Assembly: GCF_902652685.1 (NCBI RefSeq) | Contig: NZ_CACRUY010000052.1 | Span: 1-32,494 of the forward strand | DNA from: Mycobacterium sp. Marseille-P9652 | GTDB taxonomy: Bacteria > Actinomycetota > Actinomycetes > Mycobacteriales > Mycobacteriaceae | Reading direction: 5' to 3' | DNA: 32,494 bases | Part shown: positions 9,803 through 19,567 of the stretch, piece after piece | How positions within the stretch are numbered: the stretch's first letter is position 1 | Layout of the letters: every line of letters starts with the position of its first letter | Translations under genes and position numbers: made by a program | The notes under the pieces: model-generated | What the model was told of the DNA's origin: nothing | Databases searched by the model: none | The model's input: the letters and a program-made list of their open reading frames with translations, nothing else

Positions 9803-10752
9803 CCTCCGGCCCGAAGACCCGCGACACGGTCGTCCGGTTGCGCGGGGTCAGCAAGCGATACGGGTCCGGCGCGAACGTCTGCGAAGCCGTCCGCAACCTC
9901 GATCTCGACGTGCACGTCGCCGAGGTGCTGGCCCTGCTGGGCCCCAACGGCGCGGGCAAGACCACGACGGTCGAGATGTGCGAGGGATTCGTCCGCCCGG
10001 ACACCGGCACCATCGAGGTGCTGGGCCTGAACCCGATCACGGACAACGCGCGCCTGCGCGCCCGCATCGGCGTGATGCTGCAGGGCGGGGGCGGCTATCC
10101 CGCGGCGCGCGCCGGGGAGATGCTCAACCTGGTGGCCGCGTACTCCGCCGACCCGCTGGACCCGGCGTGGCTGCTGGACACCCTGGGCCTCACCGACGCC
10201 GCCCGCACCACGTACCGGCGGTTGTCCGGCGGGCAGCAGCAGCGGCTGGCGCTGGCCTGCGCGCTGGTCGGCAGGCCGGAGCTGGTGTTCCTCGACGAGC
10301 CCACCGCGGGCATGGACGCGCACGCCCGCCTGCTGGTCTGGGAGCTGATCGACGCGCTGCGCCGCGACGGCGTGACCGTGCTGCTGACCACGCACCAGCT
10401 CAAGGAGGCCGAGGAACTCGCCGACCGGTTGGTCATCATCGATCACGGCGAGACGGTCGCGGCGGGCACCCCCTCAGAGCTGATGCGCTCCGGCGCGCAG
10501 GGCCAGCTGCGGTTCACCGCGCCGCCGCGGCTGGACCTGTCCCTGCTGTCGTCCGCCCTGCCTGAGGACTACAAAGCCACCGAGGTCACGCCCGGCGAGT
10601 ACCTGGTCGAGGGGCCCGTCGACCCTCAGGTGCTCGCCACCGTCACAGCGTGGTGCGCACAGATCGACGTGCTGGCCACCGACATGCGCGTCGAGCAGCG
10701 CAGCCTCGAGGACGTGTTCCTCGACCTCACCGGAAGGAAGTTGCGGCCTTGA
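9799..10752 (+). CDS. ABC-2 exporter ATPase (Rv1458c-like)
   Basis: A 317-residue ATPase of the drug/polysaccharide export class. Walker A is GPNGAGKTT (residues 48-56), the signature is LSGGQQQR (142-149), Walker B is LVFLDEP with E167, and the switch histidine is H199; the Q-loop reads 'VMLQGGG'. After about residue 225 comes a C-terminal extension of about 90 residues ending 'RSLEDVFLDLTGRKLRP', typical of DrrA/CcmA-like exporters. GTG at 9799 overlaps the mptB stop, and its own TGA overlaps the permease TTG. The substrate is unknown; linkage to mptB on one side and ctaA on the other suggests an envelope or heme-related role, which is inference only. Confidence 0.9.
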   Translation: MTSGPKTRDTVVRLRGVSKRYGSGANVCEAVRNLDLDVHVAEVLALLGPNGAGKTTTVEMCEGFVRPDTGTIEVLGLNPITDNARLRARIGVMLQGGGGYPAARAGEMLNLVAAYSADPLDPAWLLDTLGLTDAARTTYRRLSGGQQQRLALACALVGRPELVFLDEPTAGMDAHARLLVWELIDALRRDGVTVLLTTHQLKEAEELADRLVIIDHGETVAAGTPSELMRSGAQGQLRFTAPPRLDLSLLSSALPEDYKATEVTPGEYLVEGPVDPQVLATVTAWCAQIDVLATDMRVEQRSLEDVFLDLTGRKLRP

Positions 10753-11534
10753 ATCCGGACAAGACCGACACCTTCCCGGCGGGCACATTCAGCCCGGACC
10801 CGCGGCCCAACACCGTGTCCCGGATGCTCTCGGCGCAGTTCGGCCTGGAACTCAAGCTCCTGCTGCGCAACGGCGAACAGTTGCTGCTGACGATGTTCAT
10901 CCCGATCACGCTGCTGGTCGGGATCACGCTGCTGCCCCTGGGCGATTTCGGCACCAACCGGGCCGCGCGGTTCGTGCCGGTGATCATGGCGCTCGCGGTG
11001 ATCTCCACCGCGTTCACCGGGCAGGCGATCGCCGTCGCGTTCGACCGCCGCTACGGCGCCCTCAAGCGGCTAGGCGCCACGCCGCTGCCGGTGTGGGGCA
11101 TCATCGCCGGCAAGTCGATGGCCGTGGTGACCGTCGTCATCCTGCAGTCGATCATCCTGGGCGCCATAGGGTTTGCGCTCGGCTGGCGCCCGGCGCTGCT
11201 CGCCCTGGCCCTCGGCGCGGCGGTCATCGCGCTGGGCACCGCCTGTTTCGCCGCCCTGGGCCTGCTGCTCGGGGGCACGCTGCGGGCCGAGATCGTGCTC
11301 GCGGTCGCCAACCTGATGTGGTTCGTGTTCGCGGGCCTGGGCGCGCTGACGCTGGAAACCAAGATGATCCCGCCCGTCGTGCGTTGGCTGTCCCGGCTCA
11401 CGCCGTCGGGCGCGCTCACCGAGGCGCTCTCCCAGGCGATGACGCTGTCGGTCGACTGGTTCGGCGTCGTAGTCCTCGCGGTGTGGGGCGCCCTGGCGGG
11501 GCTGGCCGCGCTGCGGTGGTTCCGCTTCACCTGA
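10749..11534 (+). CDS. ABC-2 type permease (Rv1457c-like)
   Basis: A 261-residue inner-membrane permease, partner of the preceding ATPase. After a soluble N-terminus of about 40 residues, six hydrophobic segments follow, including 'LLLTMFIPITLLVGITLLPL', 'FVPVIMALAVISTAFTGQAIAV', 'ALLALALGAAVIALGTACFAALGLLLGG' and 'WFGVVVLAVWGALAGLAAL'. The cytoplasmic coupling stretch 'FDRRYGALKRLGATPLP' is characteristic of ABC-2 permeases. The start is a TTG at 10749 overlapping the ATPase stop (TTGA), which gives the length of the M. tuberculosis relative; the longer frame upstream is inside the ATPase gene. Confidence 0.88.
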   Translation: MNPDKTDTFPAGTFSPDPRPNTVSRMLSAQFGLELKLLLRNGEQLLLTMFIPITLLVGITLLPLGDFGTNRAARFVPVIMALAVISTAFTGQAIAVAFDRRYGALKRLGATPLPVWGIIAGKSMAVVTVVILQSIILGAIGFALGWRPALLALALGAAVIALGTACFAALGLLLGGTLRAEIVLAVANLMWFVFAGLGALTLETKMIPPVVRWLSRLTPSGALTEALSQAMTLSVDWFGVVVLAVWGALAGLAALRWFRFT

Positions 11535-11556
11535 GACCCTCGCAACCCCCGCCCGT

Positions 11557-11571
11557 ACTACAGACCGTAGT
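11557..11571 (+). promoter_or_regulatory. Inverted repeat ACTAC-N5-GTAGT at the ctaA promoter
   Basis: Perfect 5-bp arms ACTAC and GTAGT flank AGACC. The repeat lies about 24-40 bases upstream of the ctaA start codon, over the expected -35 region of the leaderless promoter. This is a classic site for a repressor or for a winged-helix regulator of the BlaI/CopY type (TACTAC/GTAGTA half-sites). A related but differently spaced element occurs at the ctaB promoter. Confidence 0.45.
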
Positions 11572-11582
11572 TTTCGGTGCCC

Positions 11583-11588
11583 TACGAT
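11583..11588 (+). promoter_or_regulatory. -10 element of a probable leaderless ctaA promoter
   Basis: TACGAT fits TANNNT and ends seven bases before the GTG at 11596, so the transcript would start at or next to the start codon. No SD precedes the GTG. ctaA thus has its own promoter, 61 bases after the ABC permease stop. Confidence 0.5.
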
Positions 11589-11595
11589 CGGGCGG

Positions 11596-12558
11596 GTGAG
11601 GCGCGCGCTGTGGCGGTTGGTGGATCTGCTGCCCAACCCGAGCGTGCGTACCCAGCGGGTGATCGCCGCGCTCGTGGTCCTGACCCAGGGCGGCATCGCC
11701 GTGACCGGCGCCATCGTCCGGGTCACCGCGTCGGGCCTCGGCTGCCCCACCTGGCCGCAGTGCTTCCCCGGCAGCTTCACCCCCGTCGCGCACGCGGAGG
11801 TGCCGCGCGTCCACCAGGCGGTCGAGTTCGGCAACCGAGTGTTCAGCATCGGGGTCGTCCTGGCCGCGGCGCTGGCGGTGCTGGCCGTGACGCGGGCGCG
11901 GCGGCGCCGCGAGGTCCTCGTCTACGCGTGGCTGATGCCCGCGTCGACCGTCGTGCAGGCCGTCATCGGCGGCATCACCGTGCGCACCGGCCTGCTGTGG
12001 TGGACGGTCGCCGTTCACCTGCTGACGTCGATGGCCATGGTGTGGCTGTCCGTGCTGCTCTACGTCAAGGTCGGCGAGCCCGACACCGGCGTCGCTCGCC
12101 CGCTCGTGGCCGCGCCGCTGCGGACGCTCACCGCGCTGATCGGACTGAACCTCGCCGTGGTGCTCGTGACCGGCACGCTCGTCACGGCCGCCGGGCCGCA
12201 TGCGGGTGACCGGAGTGCCAGCCGCACGGTGCCGCGGCTGAAGGTCGAGGTGGAGACGCTGGTGCACGCGCACTCCTCGTTGCTGGTCGCCTATCTGGCC
12301 CTGCTGATCGGCCTGGCCTTCGGGCTGCTGGCCGTCAGGGCCCCGCGAGCGATCCTGGTGCGCCTGGGCGTGCTCGTCGCGCTGGTGTGCGCACAGGCGG
12401 CCGTCGGGACGACGCAGTACTACACCGGTGTGCCCGCCGCCCTCGTCGCGGTCCATGTGGCCGGCGCCGCCGCGTGCACGGCGGCCACCGCGGCCCTATG
12501 GGCGTCCGAGAGATCAAGAACGCGAGAACGGGCCCAGCCCGAGCCGCTCGCAGGCTGA
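11596..12558 (+). CDS. ctaA: Heme A synthase (CtaA/COX15)
   Basis: A 320-residue membrane protein (Rv1456c equivalent) that oxidises the C8 methyl of heme O to the formyl group of heme A for the aa3-type cytochrome c oxidase. Eight hydrophobic helices form two four-helix halves. The first extracellular loop has the cysteine pair C50/C56 in 'ASGLGCPTWPQC' and E77 in 'VHQAVEFGNR'. Heme-ligand histidine candidates are H73, H141, H224 or H226, and H287. The last 45 bases overlap the 3' end of the convergent ATP-grasp-like gene. ctaB, which makes the heme O substrate, is about 3.7 kb away. Confidence 0.92.
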   Translation: MRRALWRLVDLLPNPSVRTQRVIAALVVLTQGGIAVTGAIVRVTASGLGCPTWPQCFPGSFTPVAHAEVPRVHQAVEFGNRVFSIGVVLAAALAVLAVTRARRRREVLVYAWLMPASTVVQAVIGGITVRTGLLWWTVAVHLLTSMAMVWLSVLLYVKVGEPDTGVARPLVAAPLRTLTALIGLNLAVVLVTGTLVTAAGPHAGDRSASRTVPRLKVEVETLVHAHSSLLVAYLALLIGLAFGLLAVRAPRAILVRLGVLVALVCAQAAVGTTQYYTGVPAALVAVHVAGAAACTAATAALWASERSRTRERAQPEPLAG

Positions 12559-13347
12559 TTCCACCGCCAGCGCGAACGACCGCTGGGCCCGGTCCCGGGT
12601 CTGCGCGTCCAAGCGCCGCCAGCCCAACGACGGATCCACCAACTGCAGTTCCAACAGCCGGTCGCCACTGAGATGCGCTCGGGCATACAGCAATTCACCG
12701 ACATCGACGCCCGCCGCCGCCGCGGCGCCGGCCAGCGCGGCGGCGCCCAGGTCCCAGGTTTCGAAGTCGGGCTCCGCAACGGCGGAGCCGGCGAACGCAT
12801 GCGAGGGCTCGCCCCCGATGAAGACCAACACCGTCTCCACCCCCGACGGGCGCGGCTGCAGGGGGGGGGCGCGGCCCGCCGCGTGGAGGTCGCGCGCCCG
12901 GACCGACGCGGAGCCCGGGTCGCACCGGACACCGCCGGCGCCGACGGCCGGCCCGACGAAGACCTGACCCGTGCGGGGCAACCGGAGTGGCTCCCCCGGC
13001 GCGACCACCTCCCCCGGCACGGTCGGCACCCCGCGGTCGGCCAGGTCCCCGAGGTACCGGCGGTGGGCGTTCCAGGCCACGACGGCGGGCGCGTTGAGCA
13101 GGTGGGGCACCCGGACGGCCCAGGCCAGGAATTCGTCCAGCCGCTCGGGGTAGTCGCGGGCGGCCCGCAGGATGACGAGATCCGCGCTCGACGTCTCCGG
13201 GTCGTCCCACGCCAGCCAGCGGGCGTGCAGGCCGCGGCGGCGCAGCGCCGCGACCAGCCCGTCGTCGTCCCCGTCACCCTCGGGCAGCGCCCGGCAGCCG
13301 GCCAGCACGATGCGCGGGTGGAAGACGTCCGGGCGGGCCAGCTTCAT
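12514..13347 (-). CDS. ATP-grasp-like conserved protein (Rv1455-like)
   Basis: A 277-residue protein of unknown substrate. Its N-terminal half follows the pattern of RimK/glutathione-synthetase-like ATP-grasp proteins: 'ADLVILRAARDYPERLDEFLAWAVRVPHLLNAPAVVAWNAHRRYLGDLADRGVPTVPGEVVAPG', where a 'WN..K.YL.dL' segment precedes the ATP-grasp core. Later come 'GVETVLVFIGGEPSHAF' and a helical C-terminus. A run of nine C (nine G on the plus strand, 12861-12869) falls in 'GRAPPLQP'; the frame continues sensibly after it, but a base-count error here would be easy. The ATG at 13347 is preceded by TATCAT, eight bases away, suggesting a leaderless transcript. It overlaps the end of ctaA by 45 bases tail to tail. 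Confidence 0.7.
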   Translation of the reverse strand: MKLARPDVFHPRIVLAGCRALPEGDGDDDGLVAALRRRGLHARWLAWDDPETSSADLVILRAARDYPERLDEFLAWAVRVPHLLNAPAVVAWNAHRRYLGDLADRGVPTVPGEVVAPGEPLRLPRTGQVFVGPAVGAGGVRCDPGSASVRARDLHAAGRAPPLQPRPSGVETVLVFIGGEPSHAFAGSAVAEPDFETWDLGAAALAGAAAAAGVDVGELLYARAHLSGDRLLELQLVDPSLGWRRLDAQTRDRAQRSFALAVESACERLGLGPFSRS

Positions 13348-13366
13348 GCCCGGGCATGATAATCAC
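13345..13366. promoter_or_regulatory. Compact divergent promoter with 14-bp palindrome
   Basis: Only 19 bases separate the start codons of the ATP-grasp-like gene (13347, minus) and the quinone oxidoreductase (13367, plus). CATGCCCGGGCATG (13345-13358) is a perfect palindrome that includes the minus-strand start codon. -10-like hexamers face both ways: TATCAT on the minus strand, eight bases before its ATG, and CATGAT on the plus strand, six bases before its ATG. Both transcripts would be leaderless and their promoters overlap, so the two genes may be transcribed in competition or under a shared regulator. Confidence 0.4.
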
Positions 13367-14341
13367 ATGCACGCAATCGAAGTCGGACAAACCGGCGGCC
13401 CCGAAGTCCTGCGTTACGTCGAAGTCCCCGAGCCCACCCCGGGCCCCGGCCAGGTCCTGATCAAGGCGGAGGCCATCGGCGTCAACTACATCGACACGTA
13501 CTTCCGCTCCGGGCAGTACCCGCGGGAGTTGCCGTTCGTTCTCGGTTCGGAGGTGTGCGGCACCGTCGCCGCCACCGGCGAGGGCGTCGACGGTTTCGCC
13601 GAAGGCGACCGCGTGCTGACCGCCGCGGCGTCCGGCGCCTACGCCGAATTCTCCACGGCGCCAGCCTTTCTGACGGCGAAGGTGCCGGACGGTGTGGCGC
13701 CGGACGTGGCGGCGTCCGTCCTGTTGAAGGGCCTGACCGCGCATTACCTGCTCAAGTCGGTGTATCCGGTGCAGCGCGGTGACGCCGTGCTGGTGCATGC
13801 CGGCGCCGGCGGGGTCGGGCTGATCCTGACCCAGTGGGCCACGTCGCTCGGCGTCCGCGTGATCACCACGGTCTCCACCCCGGAGAAGGCGCGGATGTCG
13901 AAGGACGCCGGCGCCGACGAGGTGCTCGACTACCCCGAGGACGCCGAGAACTTCGGGCAGCGGATCCGGGAACTGACCGGCGGCGCGGGGGTGCAGGCGG
14001 TCTACGACGGCGTCGGCGCCACCACCTTCGACGCCAGCCTGGCCAGCCTCGCCGTCCGTGGCACGCTCGCGTTGTTCGGCGCGGCCAGCGGACCCGTGCC
14101 GCCGTTCGACCCGCAGCGCCTCAACGCCGCCGGATCGGTGTATCTGACGCGGCCCTCGCTGGCGCACTTCGTCCGGACCGGTGACGAGTTCTCCTGGCGG
14201 GCTTCGGATTTGTTCGACGCCATCACCGGCGGCGACATCACGGTTCAGGTGGGGGGACGGTATCCGCTCGCCGAGGCCGCCCGCGCCCACGAGGACCTGC
14301 AGGGCCGTAAGACTACGGGCTCCGTCGTTCTGCTGCCCTAG
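13367..14341 (+). CDS. qor: NADPH:quinone oxidoreductase (zeta-crystallin type MDR)
   Basis: A 324-residue zinc-free member of the medium-chain dehydrogenase/reductase family, equivalent to Rv1454c. It reduces quinones with NADPH in one-electron steps. Visible features are the N-terminal GroES-like domain ('[24 protein letters not shown]', '[16 protein letters not shown]'), the nucleotide-binding motif '[18 protein letters not shown]' (AxxGGVG type), and the C-terminal '[26 protein letters not shown]'. No structural or catalytic zinc cysteines are present, as expected. Its TAG overlaps the convergent PPE gene stop by four bases (14338-14341). Confidence 0.92.
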   Translation: MHAIEVGQTGGPEVLRYVEVPEPTPGPGQVLIKAEAIGVNYIDTYFRSGQYPRELPFVLGSEVCGTVAATGEGVDGFAEGDRVLTAAASGAYAEFSTAPAFLTAKVPDGVAPDVAASVLLKGLTAHYLLKSVYPVQRGDAVLVHAGAGGVGLILTQWATSLGVRVITTVSTPEKARMSKDAGADEVLDYPEDAENFGQRIRELTGGAGVQAVYDGVGATTFDASLASLAVRGTLALFGAASGPVPPFDPQRLNAAGSVYLTRPSLAHFVRTGDEFSWRASDLFDAITGGDITVQVGGRYPLAEAARAHEDLQGRKTTGSVVLLP

Positions 14342-15891
14342 TCCCGGTCGTCCGCCTCCCCGTCGGGTTTCCATGTGCCCGGCACCATCGGCACCCTCGG
14401 GCCGCCGCCGAACGCATCGCCGGCCAACGAGGCAAGGCCGGCCGCCCGCGCCTCTCGCTTGTCGACCGTGCCGGCGAACCCCAGCGGTCCCGCGCCCCGG
14501 TCGGATGTCTGCACACCGGGCGGTGAATCGATGTCCTCGGCGATGTCGGCGAATTCGTCGGCGTAGCTGCGGATCGGCTCGCCCTGCTGCCGGCGCTTCC
14601 GGCGCCGCCGCCGGGCGGCCGCCGCCGCGATCACGGCGGCGCTGTCCGGCTCGGGCACTGGCGCGCGAACGCTGGCGGTTGCTCTACCGGTGTGCCCGGA
14701 GCCGAAGCCGGTGCCGGGACCACCCCCTACCACGTAGGGGAAGAACGCCTGTGCGGCCGGGGCGGGGGGTGGGGGGGGGGGCGCCGGACCGGCCGCCGTG
14801 GCCGGCGCTGACGCCGGGGCCACCGGCGCCGCCCCGGCGGGCGCGGCGATCGGCGGGCCGATTCCGATCGCCGGAACCGCATGGGACACGGTCGTCGCAG
14901 CCGGGGCCAGCACCGGCACGGCGACCGGGGCGGCCGGCAGAGGCACGCCGGGCAGGCCGACCACCGCAGCCACACTTGCCGCCGCGGCCGCGGCGGGCAG
15001 TGCGCTCGACGCGCTCGTCAAGGGCGAGGACGCGATGGCCGCCGCGATGATCGGGTGTGCCGACAGGAACACACCGACGTTGGCCGGACTGGCCGCGCTC
15101 GGCAGCGACTGCAGGGCCCCCACCGGGTTGGTCAACAGCTCCTGGAGGAACGCGCGGACCCCCTGACCGTCCTGTGCCAGCGAGAGGGCCCGGGTGACCC
15201 AGTAGACCGGTGTCAACGGGTTCGTGTAGCCGAGGTACGGGACACCGTTGACGGTGCCGTTGACCGGGTCCCAGTCCATCCCCACGGCCGCAAGGATCTG
15301 TTTGACGACCTGCTGCGGGATTTTCTGAATCTGCTGCACCGTGTCCCCGACCTGCCGGAGGATCTGTGGCGCCGGGCCGGTCTGAGGTACCGCGGTCACC
15401 GCCGCGGCCGACATTGCCTCGTACGTCGTCATTGTGGCGGCGGCCTGTAACCACATTCGTACGTAGTCGCCCTCATTGAGCGCGATGGGAATCGTGTTGA
15501 TCCCGAAGAAATTCGTCGCCGTCAGGACCGCATGGATCGAATGATTGGCGGCCAGTTCGGCCAGCGTCGGCATGGCGGTCAGCGCGGCGGCGTAGGCCGC
15601 GGCCGCCGCCTCGTGCTGGGCGGCCGCGACGGCGCTGTCGACGCTCGCCTGCGCCAGCCATGCCAGGTACGGCAGGTGCGCGACGGCGTAGGAGTCCGCG
15701 CTGGGGCCCTGCCATGCGGCGGTCCGGACGGCGCCCAACCGTGCGCCGAGTTCTTCCGCGGCTGAGAGGTACTCGGCGCTCAACGAGCGCCAGGCGCCGG
15801 CCGCGGCGAGCAATGATTCCGGTCCCGGACCGCTGCTCAGCAATCCCGAATGCACCTCCGGCGGAATAGCGATCCAGACGGGTGCGGTCAT
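14338..15891 (-). CDS. PPE-family protein, PPW subfamily
   Basis: A 517-residue PPE protein. The N-terminal domain has P10-P11-E12 in '[13 protein letters not shown]' and a WxG turn at W60-Q-G62, the features used for type VII (ESX) secretion and pairing with a PE partner. The C-terminus carries both PPW-subfamily marks: GFAGT (471-475) and P501-x-x-P504-x-x-W507. Between them are an Ala/Pro/Val-rich linker with a polyproline stretch near residue 370 encoded by an 11-C run (14771-14781), and a basic patch RRRRRKRR. No PE gene is adjacent. The ATG at 15891 follows the stop of a short leader ORF by two bases and lacks a good SD of its own. Confidence 0.9.
   Translation of the reverse strand: MTAPVWIAIPPEVHSGLLSSGPGPESLLAAAGAWRSLSAEYLSAAEELGARLGAVRTAAWQGPSADSYAVAHLPYLAWLAQASVDSAVAAAQHEAAAAAYAAALTAMPTLAELAANHSIHAVLTATNFFGINTIPIALNEGDYVRMWLQAAATMTTYEAMSAAAVTAVPQTGPAPQILRQVGDTVQQIQKIPQQVVKQILAAVGMDWDPVNGTVNGVPYLGYTNPLTPVYWVTRALSLAQDGQGVRAFLQELLTNPVGALQSLPSAASPANVGVFLSAHPIIAAAIASSPLTSASSALPAAAAAASVAAVVGLPGVPLPAAPVAVPVLAPAATTVSHAVPAIGIGPPIAAPAGAAPVAPASAPATAAGPAPPPPPPAPAAQAFFPYVVGGGPGTGFGSGHTGRATASVRAPVPEPDSAAVIAAAAARRRRRKRRQQGEPIRSYADEFADIAEDIDSPPGVQTSDRGAGPLGFAGTVDKREARAAGLASLAGDAFGGGPRVPMVPGTWKPDGEADDRD
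14771..14781. repeat. G11/C11 homopolymer inside the PPE coding region
   Basis: Eleven consecutive G on the plus strand (C in the gene) lie after a GGCGGGGGGT stretch and encode part of a polyproline run. The PPW motifs follow in frame, so this copy number is the open one. Such tracts are prone to slipped-strand mispairing and also to sequencing error. Confidence 0.8.
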
Positions 15892-15893
15892 CG

Positions 15894-15977
15894 TCACCCG
15901 GTCTTCGGCGGATAGCCGGCGCCCGGTGCGAGAGAACAGGAGCCGCCCTGGCCTCGAAAAACGACATGCAACGTCAT
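15894..15977 (-). CDS. 27-residue leader ORF coupled to the PPE gene
   Basis: This small ORF is not long enough for standard gene calling. It has an ideal ribosome site: AAGGAG at 15991-15986, eight bases before its ATG (15977). It encodes 27 residues beginning [14 protein letters not shown] and stops at TGA 15896-15894, two bases before the PPE ATG. The PPE start has no comparable SD, so ribosomes that finish the leader could reinitiate on the PPE gene. One cysteine (residue 14) and no obvious codon run are present. Function as a regulatory leader peptide is inference; simple translational coupling is the minimal reading. Confidence 0.5.
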   Translation of the reverse strand: MTLHVVFRGQGGSCSLAPGAGYPPKTG

Positions 15978-16188
15978 GCCGGACGCTCCTTCCCTGAATC
16001 AGTCGTCGGCTATTACACAGAGATCCGATATCAGGTCGCGGCATGCTGCAAACGGTCCGTCCGGCGAGATCTGGCGCGGGCGCATGGAATCCGGCGAGGT
16101 TCACCGGTCTGCAGATTCAAAACGATTGGGAGACAGCCGATCCCATGACCCCCGGCTCGACGGTTTCCGCCCGACCGGGTTTTAATCG

Positions 16189-16206
16189 CCGTGTTTTGTG
16201 ACACGG
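16189..16206 (-). terminator. Hairpin downstream of ctaB
   Basis: CCGTGT and ACACGG form a perfect 6-bp stem around a 6-base loop, about 50 bases after the ctaB stop in its direction of transcription. No U-run follows, only CGATTAAAA. It may be a weak or non-canonical terminator or a 3' stabilising hairpin. Confidence 0.3.
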
Positions 16207-16254
16207 GCCGGAACGCGACGGCCGTGAGCCGCCGGTGCCTTCACCAGGGCGGAG

Positions 16255-17193
16255 TCAGAACAACGTGGGCAACGCGATCGCGGAGTCCACGGCCAGCGCG
16301 CAGAACACCACCGCGAGGTAGTTGTTCGACTGCAGGAACAGCCGCAGCGGCTTCACCGCCTCGCCGGACCGGACGCCCGCGTACAGCTGGTGAGCCATCG
16401 CCAGGAACCACACGCCGGCCACCACCGCGACCGCCGCGTACAGCCAGCCGGTGGCCAGCGCGAGCACCAGCGTCGACAGCACGGTCAGCCACGTGTAGAT
16501 CAGGATCTGCTTGGTGACCTGACGCTCGGTGGCCACCGCCGGCAGCATCGGGACTCCCGCCGCCTTATAGTCCTCCTTGTAGCGCATCGCGAGCGCCCAG
16601 GTGTGCGGCGGCGTCCAGAAGAAGATGATCGCGAACATCACCAACGCGGGCCAGCCGATGGTGCCGGTGACGGCCGACCAGCCGATCATCACCGGCATGC
16701 AGCCGGCGGCGCCGCCCCACACGACGTTCTGCGAGGTGCGGCGCTTGAGGAGCAGGGTGTAGACGAACACGTAGAACGCGACCGTGGCCATGGCCAGCAG
16801 CCCCGACAGCAGGTTCGTCGTGCGCCAGAGCCAGAAGAACGACGCCGCGGTGAGCACCAGCCCGAAGACCAGGGCGTTGCGCGTCGGAACCGCCGCGCGC
16901 GCCAACGGCCGGCGCGCCGTCCGCTTCATCACCTTGTCGATGTCAGCGTCGGCCACACAGTTGAGGGTGTTGGCGCCCCCGGCGGCCAGCATCCCGCCGA
17001 CCAAGGTGTTGATGATCAAGAGCGGGTGCACGCTGCCGCGGTGGGCCAGCAGCATCGCGGGGATCGCGGTGACCAGCAGCAGCTCGATGACGCGCGGCTT
17101 CGTCAGCGCCAGGTAAGCGAGCACCGTGCCGTGTACCCGGCCCGGCAATCGGGTGGTAACTCGGCTCGGGGCGGCGCGCCCGCGAACGCTCAC
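16255..17193 (-). CDS. ctaB: Protoheme IX farnesyltransferase (heme O synthase)
   Basis: A 312-residue UbiA-superfamily prenyltransferase (Rv1451 equivalent) that adds farnesyl to heme B to give heme O, the substrate of CtaA. The first Asp-rich motif is N78-x3-D82-x3-D86 in '[21 protein letters not shown]', and the second conserved loop is '[14 protein letters not shown]' (about 205-218). About nine hydrophobic helices are visible. The GTG at 17193 (MSVRGRAAP...) is chosen because it has GAGGAG seven bases upstream and matches the start of the M. tuberculosis protein; the frame continues 12 codons further to 17229 without an SD. It diverges from tkt, as in other mycobacteria. Confidence 0.95.
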   Translation of the reverse strand: MSVRGRAAPSRVTTRLPGRVHGTVLAYLALTKPRVIELLLVTAIPAMLLAHRGSVHPLLIINTLVGGMLAAGGANTLNCVADADIDKVMKRTARRPLARAAVPTRNALVFGLVLTAASFFWLWRTTNLLSGLLAMATVAFYVFVYTLLLKRRTSQNVVWGGAAGCMPVMIGWSAVTGTIGWPALVMFAIIFFWTPPHTWALAMRYKEDYKAAGVPMLPAVATERQVTKQILIYTWLTVLSTLVLALATGWLYAAVAVVAGVWFLAMAHQLYAGVRSGEAVKPLRLFLQSNNYLAVVFCALAVDSAIALPTLF

Positions 17194-17228
17194 GCAATAA
17201 CTCCTCGGGGTCGCAGCGGCGCGCAGCA

Positions 17229-17249
17229 TCTACTACGCACGATGGTAGA
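17229..17249 (-). promoter_or_regulatory. ctaB -10 element inside an inverted repeat
   Basis: TCTAC (17229-17233) and GTAGA (17245-17249) form 5-bp arms 11 bases apart; an alternative pairing is CTAC-N8-GTAG inside it. On the minus strand TACCAT (17247-17242) fits a -10 hexamer about 50 bases before the ctaB GTG. The half-sites TACTAC/GTAG resemble those at the ctaA promoter, though the spacing differs. Confidence 0.35.
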
Positions 17250-17418
17250 CCGGGTGCCGGCAGCCGCCTGCCCGCAGGGTCCGTCCACTCGGAAGATTCT
17301 TGCGAGAATTCCCAACGGAATGCAAAGCGCAGGCGACGAACGCGTGGTTTTCACTCTTTTCGCAGCCCCCCCGCGTGGGTAACCAAAACCTGCACTGCAG
17401 AAGCCGGCACTCCCGCAT

Positions 17419-17424
17419 TAGGGT
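17419..17424 (+). promoter_or_regulatory. Candidate -10 of the tkt-tal-zwf-opcA-pgl operon
   Basis: TAGGGT fits TANNNT. A start near 17431 would leave a short leader with AAGGA (17449-17453) nine bases before the GTG at 17463. No clear -35 is visible. The rest of the 269-base ctaB-tkt gap shows nothing else I recognise. Confidence 0.35.
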
Positions 17425-17462
17425 GGGATTTGATCAGCTCGATGACCCAAGGACTCAAGTCT

Positions 17463-19553
<2,091 letters not shown>

Positions 19554-19567
19554 AGAGGGTGGTTCCC

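Larger units (their letters stand above)
15892..16254. other. 363-base interval between ctaB and the PPE gene
   Basis: The interval holds the leader ORF with its SD (15894-15991) and, nearer ctaB, a hairpin (16189-16206). The rest (about 15992-16188) has no recognisable gene. It is slightly lower in GC than the flanking genes and probably contains the PPE promoter, but I cannot pick a convincing -10/-35 pair. Confidence 0.5.

Noticed and set aside
14338-16104. A longer PPE start reaching 16104
   Set aside because: The extension has no PPE-like character and the conserved N-terminus begins at 15891 with the standard spacing to the PPE motif.
16390-17382. 330-codon plus-strand ORF opposite ctaB
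   Set aside because: His/Gln/Arg-rich antisense of a conserved prenyltransferase; no support.
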